Shown: positions 7,209 to 13,529 of the stretch, in pieces
Layout: each line of letters begins with the position of its first letter
How positions within the stretch are numbered: position 1 is the stretch's first letter
From: Hungatella sp. UBA3147
GTDB taxonomy: Bacteria; Bacillota; Clostridia; Lachnospirales; Lachnospiraceae
Reading direction: 5' to 3'
Assembly: GCA_002365025.1 (NCBI GenBank)
Contig: DEYX01000103.1
Location: forward strand, 1-17,012
DNA length: 17,012 bases
The notes under the pieces: generated by a model
What the model was told of the DNA's origin: nothing
Seen by the model: the letters and a program-made list of their open reading frames with translations, nothing else
Databases searched by the model: none
Made by a program: the position numbers and the translations under genes

Positions 7209-7355
7209 TTATAAAGGACATATTGACGTACCTGACCCATCGGATACCCATAAGTATTGTTTTCCGGTTTCTATGTCCTCTAAAATGCAGATTATGTAAA
7301 CCTGATCATTTTGAGAGTAAATAATTTTAAATCGCTGATTTTTTATAGAGATCAC
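7209..7355 (-). CDS. Small DUF6440-like protein downstream of mgtC
   Basis: A 48-codon reading frame I translated from the complement. It begins VISIKNQRFKIIYSQND, continues with VYIICILEDIETGKQYLWV and ends SDGSGTSICPL. The RFxIIY start and the DxETGxQYLWV core recall the small DUF6440 family as I remember it, whose function is unknown. Members usually run a further 10-20 residues (GG.TPL.D..GKP), so this copy may be short or C-terminally truncated. It starts 7 bases after the mgtC stop, so it is probably co-transcribed and translated with mgtC. The start is uncertain. The first possible start, GTG at 7355, lies inside the sequence GAGGTGATC, itself an ideal Shine-Dalgarno site. That site would place initiation 8 bases after GAGG, at an ATA codon (7346). 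No predicted membrane segment. Confidence 0.55.
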   Translation of the reverse strand: MISIKNQRFKIIYSQNDQVYIICILEDIETGKQYLWVSDGSGTSICPL

Positions 7356-7362
7356 CTCGCTA

Positions 7363-8043
7363 TTAAATTTGCTCCCACTTAGCGGAAACCTTATCTTCGT
7401 CTCTTAAACAGTTTGCTGTAATTTGCTCAACAACAGGGATGCAATTCCGATAAAAGCAGGTATATTCTGCAGTTATCTCAACTTTATCGTTGGGCAGGTC
7501 ATTACTGTCAAGGCTGACCAAATACATTTTTTTATCTTTCACCACATTAATCAAGTAAGCGCGCAGACGTCCCTCATTTCGTTCATCACATACGACAGAG
7601 ATTGCATAGCTTTTATCAGATTCCATAAAGTTGGCCAATGGGTAAATTCGGTTTGCAATAGGACGAAATAATACATTGGCAGCCAGTAAGACAAGAGCGG
7701 CCATTACCGCAAAATAAACTTTTCCTGTTGCTGCAAAGCACCCCACCGCCGCACTGCACCAAAGCGTTGCAGCAGTATTAAGACCCTTTACATTTCCGCT
7801 TTCCTTAAAAATTACTCCACTGCATAAAAAGCCGACCCCTGATATAATATAACTCTCTATCCGGGCTATTTCAGAATCCAGCCCGATTACCATGGGAAGC
7901 TGTAAAAACAGACAGGTTCCCAGACAAATCAGGATATTGGTCCGAATTCCAGCGGGGTGTCCGGTAAACTGGCGCTCCAGACCGATGATAAACCCAAGCA
8001 CAAGTGAGACACCCAAGCGTAATACAAAATCATAGACTGCCAT
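7363..8043 (-). CDS. mgtC: MgtC/SapB-family membrane protein
   Basis: A 226-residue membrane protein. Residues 1-145 contain about four to five hydrophobic helices with family landmarks GFIIGLERQFTGHPAGIRTN (17-36), SGVGFLCSGVIFK and GLNTAATLWCSAAVG. Residues about 146-226 are soluble and start KSYAISVVCDERNEGRLRAY, consistent with the ACT-like C-terminal domain of longer MgtC proteins. MgtC proteins aid growth in low Mg2+; in Salmonella MgtC inhibits the F-ATPase and others act in stress survival. Transport is not established. ATG at 8043 follows GAAGGGAG with 8-base spacing. It lies downstream of mgtA and a winged-helix gene but is separated from them by a terminator and 301 bases, so it probably has its own promoter. 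The small DUF6440-like gene follows directly. Confidence 0.93.
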   Translation of the reverse strand: MAVYDFVLRLGVSLVLGFIIGLERQFTGHPAGIRTNILICLGTCLFLQLPMVIGLDSEIARIESYIISGVGFLCSGVIFKESGNVKGLNTAATLWCSAAVGCFAATGKVYFAVMAALVLLAANVLFRPIANRIYPLANFMESDKSYAISVVCDERNEGRLRAYLINVVKDKKMYLVSLDSNDLPNDKVEITAEYTCFYRNCIPVVEQITANCLRDEDKVSAKWEQI

Positions 8044-8344
8044 ACGGACAACTCCCTTCTTTCAAACGATACCTACGAGTTAAACTCTCTGAGATTTTTC
8101 TTGCTTCAACTAATACTCTTGCCGGATTCCATCTATTTTGCCCCCTTTCACGGTGAATTATCTATAATTTATGAAAACGCAATACATAGAGGAGCATTGA
8201 ACAGCTTTAAAGCAGCAGCACAACATTAGTATAGCTACATTTAAAATTAAATCATATGACTGAATTCTTGCGTTTTTCTTGTCAAACAGCAAGAAAAAAC
8301 GGATTGGATTCATCCGGTTTTGCGATGAAAATCAACCCATTATT
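8044..8344. other. 301-base intergenic region between the winged-helix gene and mgtC
   Basis: It holds the terminator of the upstream transcript (8294-8316). Minus-strand TATACT (8228-8233) is a possible -10 box, but no good -35 box lies 16-18 bases upstream. A 9-base inverted repeat, AAAACGCAA (8174-8182) / TTGCGTTTT (8268-8276), has arms 85 bases apart. A short dyad GAGTTAAACTC (8077-8087) lies close to the mgtC ribosome binding site. I compared it by eye with M-box and yybP-ykoY consensus elements and found no match. I see no credible gene here. Confidence 0.5.
8294..8316 (-). terminator. Rho-independent terminator after the mgtA / winged-helix transcript
   Basis: Minus strand: CGGAT (8312-8316) and ATCCG (8300-8304) pair around a 7-base loop and are followed by six T (8294-8299). 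An AAAA run just upstream can extend the stem against the T tract. It lies about 28 bases after the winged-helix stop. Confidence 0.65.
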
Positions 8345-8848
8345 CTATATCTTGTCCGTGAACTTATAACCGATTCCCCATATGGTCAGAATGTATTCCG
8401 GCGCATCTGGATTTGGCTCAATCTTTTTTCGCAGCTTTCGGATAAAAGCCATGATATTGCTATCCGCCATGAGATAATCTTCTGCCCAGACCGCCTGATA
8501 AATCTGCTCCTTGGTGAATACCTCCCCCTTGCTCATTGCAAGAAAATATAAGATGTCAAATTCTTTTGGAGTCAGGCTGACCTCTGTTCCATTGCACAAC
8601 ACCTTACGGCTCCTGGGGTATATTTCCAGCGCACCGGCAGAAATAACATCATTAGGAACCTGAACCAAGCCCTTATCAGTATCGTTCAGCCCCAGAACCA
8701 GTGTGGCTACTTCACCTTCCATCAAATCCTTTAAGCCCTGAAGCAGTTCATTTGAATATTCCGAGTTGGATTGCAGCATGCCCAGGGTATCATACAAGGC
8801 TCTCACAAGAGAGGGATCCATCATGATAAAACTCGCATTTTTCTTCAA
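8345..8848 (-). CDS. Orphan OmpR/PhoB-type winged-helix DNA-binding protein lacking a receiver domain
   Basis: A 167-residue protein. Residues about 70-165 are a typical OmpR/PhoB effector domain: LEIYPRSRKVLCNGTEVSLT, PKEFDILYFLAMSKGEVFTK, QIYQAVW, recognition helix NIMAFIRKLRKKIE and wing YILTIWGIGYKF. Residues 1-65 are not a receiver: they are too short and lack the phospho-acceptor Asp and Lys. Instead there is a helical stretch (SLVRALYDTLGMLQSNSEYSNELLQGLKDLM) of unknown role, perhaps dimerisation. No sensor kinase gene is nearby. The TTG start at 8848 is chosen because AGGGGG lies 6 bases upstream; no in-frame ATG before residue 9 has a comparable site. It begins 14 bases after mgtA, so the two are an operon. 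It is a plausible regulator of the mgtA/mgtC genes, by inference from position only. Confidence 0.88.
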   Translation of the reverse strand: MKKNASFIMMDPSLVRALYDTLGMLQSNSEYSNELLQGLKDLMEGEVATLVLGLNDTDKGLVQVPNDVISAGALEIYPRSRKVLCNGTEVSLTPKEFDILYFLAMSKGEVFTKEQIYQAVWAEDYLMADSNIMAFIRKLRKKIEPNPDAPEYILTIWGIGYKFTDKI

Positions 8849-8862
8849 TCATTTCCCCCTTT

Positions 8863-11526
8863 CTAAATCAGCCCGCCGTAATTCATTATATAAATACGTT
8901 TCCATACAGTGGTTAACAACATGTAGCCGGCAACTATCATAAGCAGAAAACCAAAATACCACAGAGGGAGAACCGTAAGTCCCAAAACCCGAAACATAGG
9001 AGTAAAGGTTAGTCCCGTGAACAGCAGAATGCCGATTACGGTAATCAACATAACAGGAAATGACGGCCTGCTTTGCAGGAAGGGTATTTTATCCGTTCGC
9101 AGCATGTGGAGAATCAAAACCTGTGTCCACATGGATTCCAGAAACCATCCGGTCTGGAATAATGCGATATAATGAAGCTGCATAGCAGGGTCAGTTAACT
9201 GTGTGTAGGTCAGTCCCCCAGTAAACGCCGGACAAAGGACGAAGTACAAAAACATAAAGGTAATAACATCAAAAATGGAGCTGATCGGACCGAAAAAACG
9301 CATAAAACGTCCAAGATTTTTCCCTGACCACTCCCTGGGCTGAGAAAGATCTTCCGGATCAACATGATCCCATGGAAGTACGATACAAAGGATATCATAA
9401 AGCAAATTCAGCAGAAGAAGCTGAATGGCGGCCATTGGCAAAAATTGTAAAAAGGCGCTGGCTAATACGATGGATAAAATATTGCCAAAGTTGGAACTAG
9501 CGGTTATTTTAATGTATTTGGACATATTGATGAACGTTTTTCTGCCTTCTAAAATTCCTTCCTCCAGAACGTTCAAATCCTTCTGGAGTAATATAACATC
9601 GGCTACGTCCTTTGCAGAATCCACAGCAGTATCCACGGATATTCCCACATCTGCTTCGCAGATCGCCGGAATATCGTTCATTCCATCACCAAGAAAACCA
9701 ACGGTATGACCGTTGCTTTGAAGGGCATTTACTATACGGACCTTTTGACTTGGGGTTAATTCAGCAAAAACATCTGTTTTTTTTACGGCCAGCTGCAAAT
9801 CCTTATCAGATAACCCGTTTAAGTCTTCTCCCGTCAGCATGGTTTCAGAGACAATGCCGATTCGGCTGCAGATGGAACGCGCAATTTGCCGATGATCCCC
9901 AGTCAGAATTTTCGTTTTGACTTGCAGTTCCTTGAGTTTTGAAATAGACTGGTGAGCCGATTTCTTCGGCGCATCAAAGAAAGCAAGATATCCGGTCAAA
10001 ATCATATTAGATTCTTCTGCCAGGGATACGGCATCCTGATTGCCAAGGTCTTTTCTGGCTACAGCAATTACCTTCATGCCATCCTCCAGCATATCATCTA
10101 CCACTGCAGCCACGCTGTTTCTACCATCTTCCGTGATAGGTTGAACAATTCCTTGATACTCCACAAACGCACAACGTGAAAAAACTGCAGCCACATCTCC
10201 TTTCATTACAAGCTGGTGATTGCCTGCATTGTCTGCAATAAGCGTGCTTACATATTTTCGGGAATACTCAAAAGGAATTTCATCAGCCTTGTGATACTGC
10301 CCGGCCAGATTCTCATAGTATCTATCTTTCCCCGGCATGCTGCGGCATTCTAAAATTGCATGATCAATCGGATTCTTTACTCCGGAATGGTATAGACTGT
10401 TTAAATAAGCCAAACGAAGGACGTCATTGCTCTCATTGCCAAGGACGTCCATATAATACTCCAGAAGAATATCCACATTGGTCAGTGTCCCGGTTTTGTC
10501 CATACATAAAACATCCATGCTGCCAAAGCCCTGCATGGCATTGATGTCCTTAATAATTGTTTGTTTTTGGGACATGGAAATACTGCCTTTTGCCAGGCAG
10601 GTTGTTATGACCATGGGAAGCATTTCCGGAATCAGTCCAACTGCTACGGATAAAGCAAAGAGGAATGATTCTACCCAGTTTCCTTTTGTAATGCCGGAAA
10701 CAACAAAGACAATGGGTACCAATACTGCCATGAACCGGAATAAAACCCACGCAATGGAATTCGCGCCCTTTTCAAAACCGCTAAAAGTAAGAGTGTTGGG
10801 CTGAATGAAATTGCCGTACATAGTCTCTTTTCCGACGGCTAATACAATGCCTTCTCCGCTCCCACTGACTACGGTCGTTCCCATAAAAGCCAGATTCTTA
10901 TATTCAGAAAAGGCTTTCTGCTCAGTATAGCTATGTTTTTCACTGCTTTTTTCCTGGATTCCGCTTTCACCTGTAATGGCAGACTGAGAAACAAACAGAT
11001 CTTTAGTATTTGTCAGGCGCATGTCCGCAGGGATATGGTCACCTGCAGATAAATAAACACAATCACCAACTACCAGTTCTTCGGCAGGTACATTAATCAG
11101 GACACCATCTCTTTTGACGTTTACATGTGTATGCACGAGCCTGTCCAATCGGTCGCAGGCATGTTTAGAGCGAATTTCCTGGATAAAACGGACAGCACCG
11201 CTGACAAGTATCATTACGCTGATAATAATCACCGTAGTTGCTTTACTATGGATACCATTTATATACCAAACATCCGATACAAATGATACAATCGCCAATA
11301 CGAAAAGAATCACAGTAAACGGATTTACAAAGGCCCGGCGAAGCCGAAACCAAAAAGTATCCGATTTTCTGGCAACAATGCTGTTGTCCCTATATTTTTT
11401 CTTCATAGCCTCGACCTGCTCCTGCCGGAGTCCATTTCGTTCAATACCTAAATCATTATATAAAGTTGCCGTATCACAATGAGCATACTTTTTCATGCGG
11501 TCGTTTAAGAGGGATGCTTTATTCAA
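8863..11526 (-). CDS. mgtA: Magnesium-transporting P-type ATPase (MgtA-like, P3B)
   Basis: An 887-residue P-type ATPase close in length to E. coli MgtA (898). Landmarks in order: N-terminal FRLRRAFVNPFTVILFVLAI (first membrane hairpin), actuator TGES (185-188), PEMLP in M4 (300-304), phosphorylation motif CMDKTGTLTN with Asp343, KGD (442-444), ILTGDH (540-545), hinge GDGMNDIPA (613-621), and six C-terminal membrane helices from about 675. The PEMLP motif and the C-terminal helix pattern point to the Mg2+ import subgroup rather than Ca2+ or heavy-metal pumps. The start is TTG at 11526, with GGGAGG 7 bases upstream; no ATG nearby has a better site. It leads a two-gene unit with the winged-helix gene. 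The 214-base leader after the preceding terminator contains two strong dyads that may be regulatory. I recognise no M-box. Confidence 0.95.
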   Translation of the reverse strand: MNKASLLNDRMKKYAHCDTATLYNDLGIERNGLRQEQVEAMKKKYRDNSIVARKSDTFWFRLRRAFVNPFTVILFVLAIVSFVSDVWYINGIHSKATTVIIISVMILVSGAVRFIQEIRSKHACDRLDRLVHTHVNVKRDGVLINVPAEELVVGDCVYLSAGDHIPADMRLTNTKDLFVSQSAITGESGIQEKSSEKHSYTEQKAFSEYKNLAFMGTTVVSGSGEGIVLAVGKETMYGNFIQPNTLTFSGFEKGANSIAWVLFRFMAVLVPIVFVVSGITKGNWVESFLFALSVAVGLIPEMLPMVITTCLAKGSISMSQKQTIIKDINAMQGFGSMDVLCMDKTGTLTNVDILLEYYMDVLGNESNDVLRLAYLNSLYHSGVKNPIDHAILECRSMPGKDRYYENLAGQYHKADEIPFEYSRKYVSTLIADNAGNHQLVMKGDVAAVFSRCAFVEYQGIVQPITEDGRNSVAAVVDDMLEDGMKVIAVARKDLGNQDAVSLAEESNMILTGYLAFFDAPKKSAHQSISKLKELQVKTKILTGDHRQIARSICSRIGIVSETMLTGEDLNGLSDKDLQLAVKKTDVFAELTPSQKVRIVNALQSNGHTVGFLGDGMNDIPAICEADVGISVDTAVDSAKDVADVILLQKDLNVLEEGILEGRKTFINMSKYIKITASSNFGNILSIVLASAFLQFLPMAAIQLLLLNLLYDILCIVLPWDHVDPEDLSQPREWSGKNLGRFMRFFGPISSIFDVITFMFLYFVLCPAFTGGLTYTQLTDPAMQLHYIALFQTGWFLESMWTQVLILHMLRTDKIPFLQSRPSFPVMLITVIGILLFTGLTFTPMFRVLGLTVLPLWYFGFLLMIVAGYMLLTTVWKRIYIMNYGGLI

Positions 11527-11589
11527 TAAGATACCTCCCTTTCTGAAAAAACTTCTTTAACCTGGCATTCCCCATTGGCATAATTAGTC

Positions 11590-11615
11590 GCAAATAGTGA
11601 AACACCGCTATTTGC
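11590..11615. repeat. Inverted repeat in the mgtA leader (proximal)
   Basis: GCAAATAG (11590-11597) and CTATTTGC (11608-11615) form a perfect 8-base dyad around a 10-base centre. It lies 63 bases before the mgtA start codon. It has no T tract, so an operator or RNA stem is more likely than a terminator. Confidence 0.6.
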
Positions 11616-11706
11616 ATAAGGAGAAATATATTCTATATTAACATACTTTGCTTTTAAAAAACCTTATATTTTTCTTGCATTTTGCCACTGCTGCTATTCG
11701 GGTACT

Positions 11707-11728
11707 GCCTCTTAAGATCATAAGAGGC
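11707..11728. repeat. Inverted repeat upstream of mgtA (distal)
   Basis: GCCTCTTA (11707-11714) and TAAGAGGC (11721-11728) are a perfect 8-base dyad with a 6-base centre, about 180 bases before mgtA and just beyond the terminator of the preceding gene. No T tract follows on the minus strand. It could be a regulator-binding site in the mgtA promoter region. Confidence 0.6.
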
Positions 11729-11740
11729 TTCATTGAGAAT

Positions 11741-11771
11741 AAAAAAAGCCGTAAGACTTAAATCCTACGGC
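11741..11771 (-). terminator. Rho-independent terminator after the wall-binding protein gene
   Basis: Minus strand: GCCGTAGGA (11763-11771) pairs with TCTTACGGC (11748-11756) with one G-U pair and a 6-base loop, followed by seven T (11741-11747). It separates the wall-protein transcript from mgtA. Confidence 0.85.
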
Positions 11772-11820
11772 AAAAATTAAAAGCAAAAATTATGCTTATG
11801 AGAAAATCCCTTTCGGCTGC

Positions 11821-12885
11821 TCAATATGTATACAATATCCTTTTTAATATTTCCGTCACCCGGGGTGCTTCTTCTTCCATCTCTCCCCTTGTATAGGGAC
11901 TTTCTACATATGCTGCAACCAGCTTTCCAAAATAAAACCTCATATCATCGGAAAAATAATCTGGGATGTACACAAAATCCTCCACAGAATCCCTGCTCAT
12001 AAGCAGATCCGTAGCATCCTGGCTGGTGCTGCCATAACAGCCGGAGGCATATCCGATGTACTCCCCAAAGGCTGCCGTAAACTCTTCCGCCTGGCATATT
12101 TTGATTTTTTTATAATTTGTATCCAGTTTATAGCATACGTAATAAATACCGTTTTCTGTCATTGGCGCAGAAAAATACTTTTTTCCGGGATAGTAGATGA
12201 TCTCCCAGCCCTGATTCTTGAACTTCCTGATCCAATCTCTGGGAATATTCTTTGCTGCCTCTGTAAAAGCATCTTTCACCTCAGTGGACACGGATGCGGA
12301 AGTTTTCTTCCCGTCAATACTAATATCAAACTCCCTGTTTCTCTGACCGTTTTCATCCATGTAGAAAAGGCCTACAAACTGATTTGCAGCCATCTGTCCA
12401 TTATCAAAGAAATAATATCGTTTTCCCGCTACGTTTTTATAGCCGGAAGACGCCATCTCCCCCTTTGTGGAAAACCAGTACCAGCTTCCGTCTTTCTCCT
12501 GATACCAGCCTTTTTGGGCAGTGCCGTCTTCGTTATAATAATGCCACTTCTCTTCATCATCGTTGTAGCACCAGCCAAGCTGCAGCTCCCCTGTCTCAGA
12601 AAAGCAGTAGTTTATTCCGCCAACCCTTGTCCAATCAGAAACCATATACCCTTCATTGTCAAAGTAATACCAATATCCATTCGTCTCTTCCCAGCGGTTC
12701 TTCTTAAATTCTCCCTCGGCATTGACATATTTCCAGCCGCCTGAATCTTCCTGCCACTGCCAGTCCGATACTGACGCCTGCTGGCTTTCGCCCTCTTCCT
12801 GTATCTTCTCTTCCGCTGCCATGGAAGTCATCATGCTTCCCATAATGAGAATGATACTTGCTGCCGATATCCATCGTTTCCTCAA
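11821..12885 (-). CDS. Secreted wall-binding-repeat protein with a degenerate ATLF/PPEP-like protease domain
   Basis: A 354-residue exported protein. Residues 1-24 are a signal peptide (RKR, hydrophobic ISAASIILIMGSMM, cleavage near SMA-AEE). Residues about 41-185 contain six to seven choline/cell-wall-binding-type repeats rich in Trp, Tyr and Gly (GWKYVNAEGEF, GYWYYFDNEGYM, KWHYYNEDGTA, SWYWFSTKGEM, KRYYFFDNGQM). The C-terminal domain (about 200-354) resembles ATLF/PPEP metalloproteases such as C. difficile PPEP-1: FKNQGWEIIYYPGK, then EEFTAAFGEYIGYASG where active members have HExxHxxD-type sequence, then YFGKLVAAYVESP before APRVTEILKRI. In my alignment the two His, the Glu and the distal Glu ligand are all replaced, so it is probably not a zinc protease. 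The TTG start has AAGGAG 10 bases upstream. A terminator follows. Wall location is firm; the ATLF relationship is moderate. Confidence 0.85.
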   Translation of the reverse strand: MRKRWISAASIILIMGSMMTSMAAEEKIQEEGESQQASVSDWQWQEDSGGWKYVNAEGEFKKNRWEETNGYWYYFDNEGYMVSDWTRVGGINYCFSETGELQLGWCYNDDEEKWHYYNEDGTAQKGWYQEKDGSWYWFSTKGEMASSGYKNVAGKRYYFFDNGQMAANQFVGLFYMDENGQRNREFDISIDGKKTSASVSTEVKDAFTEAAKNIPRDWIRKFKNQGWEIIYYPGKKYFSAPMTENGIYYVCYKLDTNYKKIKICQAEEFTAAFGEYIGYASGCYGSTSQDATDLLMSRDSVEDFVYIPDYFSDDMRFYFGKLVAAYVESPYTRGEMEEEAPRVTEILKRILYTY

Positions 12886-12997
12886 GAGTTTTGCACTCCT
12901 TCCAGGCCTTCCATTATTTATAATAAAATAGTACTATATTTCCACAGAAAAGTACAGGTTTCAAATTTAAAGTTTTTATTAACAAAGAGAAGCTTCC

Positions 12998-13026
12998 TTT
13001 CTATTTTACCTTTTATAGGTTATAAT
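12998..13026 (+). promoter_or_regulatory. Possible promoter of the small membrane-protein gene
   Basis: A perfect TATAAT (13021-13026) lies 33 bases before the TTG start. The -35 region 17 bases upstream (TTTCTA, 12998-13003) is poor, so this is a weak call resting on the -10 box. Confidence 0.4.
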
Positions 13027-13059
13027 TATAAAAAATGTTTAAAAAGGGAGGTAATACTT

Positions 13060-13284
13060 TTGAAATGGAAACGTGTTCTGGCTATGACCGGAGTAGTGCT
13101 AATTCTCTCCATGTACGTAATTGCCATTATATCCGCCTTTTCCCATAATCCGGAAGCAAAAAACTGGCTGACGGCCGCTATTTTTTCTTCTGTCTTCGTC
13201 CCCGTCATTCTTTATGCCGCTCAGCTTGTCGCCCGGGTGATCAGGCAGAATAAAGATGAACCGGATATCGCCGACAAAAAGTGA
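13060..13284 (+). CDS. Small two-helix membrane protein of unknown function
   Basis: A 74-residue protein with two hydrophobic segments (about 6-28, VLAMTGVVLILSMYVIAIIS, and 37-59, LTAAIFSSVFVPVILYAAQL). A basic start (KWKR) and a charged tail (RVIRQNKDEPDIADKK) give a likely N-in, C-in hairpin. The TTG start has GGGAGG 8 bases upstream, a strong site, so I regard it as a real gene. I recognise the general type as an uncharacterised small membrane protein found in Lachnospiraceae but know no function. It is divergent from the wall-binding protein gene (174 bases between starts) and no partner gene follows. Confidence 0.8.
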   Translation: MKWKRVLAMTGVVLILSMYVIAIISAFSHNPEAKNWLTAAIFSSVFVPVILYAAQLVARVIRQNKDEPDIADKK

Positions 13285-13529
13285 TAATAAATAAGGATTA
13301 TCGTTAAAAACTCCTTGTAATAACATGATTATTCCTTATTGTTAACTCGTCTTTTGAGATGTCCGCACCATACAAAGCCGATATGAGGGAGGTGTTTGCT
13401 TGAGAAAAGGAAAGATGAAGGAGGGCAGTAGGAAAATTAATCCTGCTGCCCTCTTTAAAGTAGTTCTGTATTTAGCTCGTTTTCAAATGGATAAATGGTG
13501 TAAAACCAGCGGGAGGGCTACAATAATCA
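13285..13529. other. Intergenic region between the small membrane-protein gene and purA
   Basis: It contains an imperfect long dyad (13290-13302 with 13327-13340: AATAAGGATTATC / GATTATTCCTTATT) just after the small membrane-protein gene, and the 13-base hairpin at 13421-13453. A 47-codon plus-strand frame (13400-13543) starts at a TTG with GGGAGG 7 bases upstream and overlaps the end of purA; I do not call it a gene. I see no RNA gene. Confidence 0.5.
13421..13453 (-). terminator. Hairpin likely terminating purA (weak T tract)
   Basis: GAGGGCAGTAGGA (13421-13433) pairs with TCCTGCTGCCCTC (13441-13453) over 13 bases with one G-U pair. On the minus strand it is followed by CTTCATCTTTCCTTTTC, pyrimidine-rich but not a clean T run; on the plus strand by TTTAAAG. 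It lies about 77 bases after the purA stop. Stem strength supports termination, the tail only partly. Confidence 0.5.

Noticed and set aside
8044..8344. Possible metal riboswitch upstream of mgtC
   Set aside because: No match by eye to M-box or yybP-ykoY core motifs; no stable multi-stem structure was apparent.
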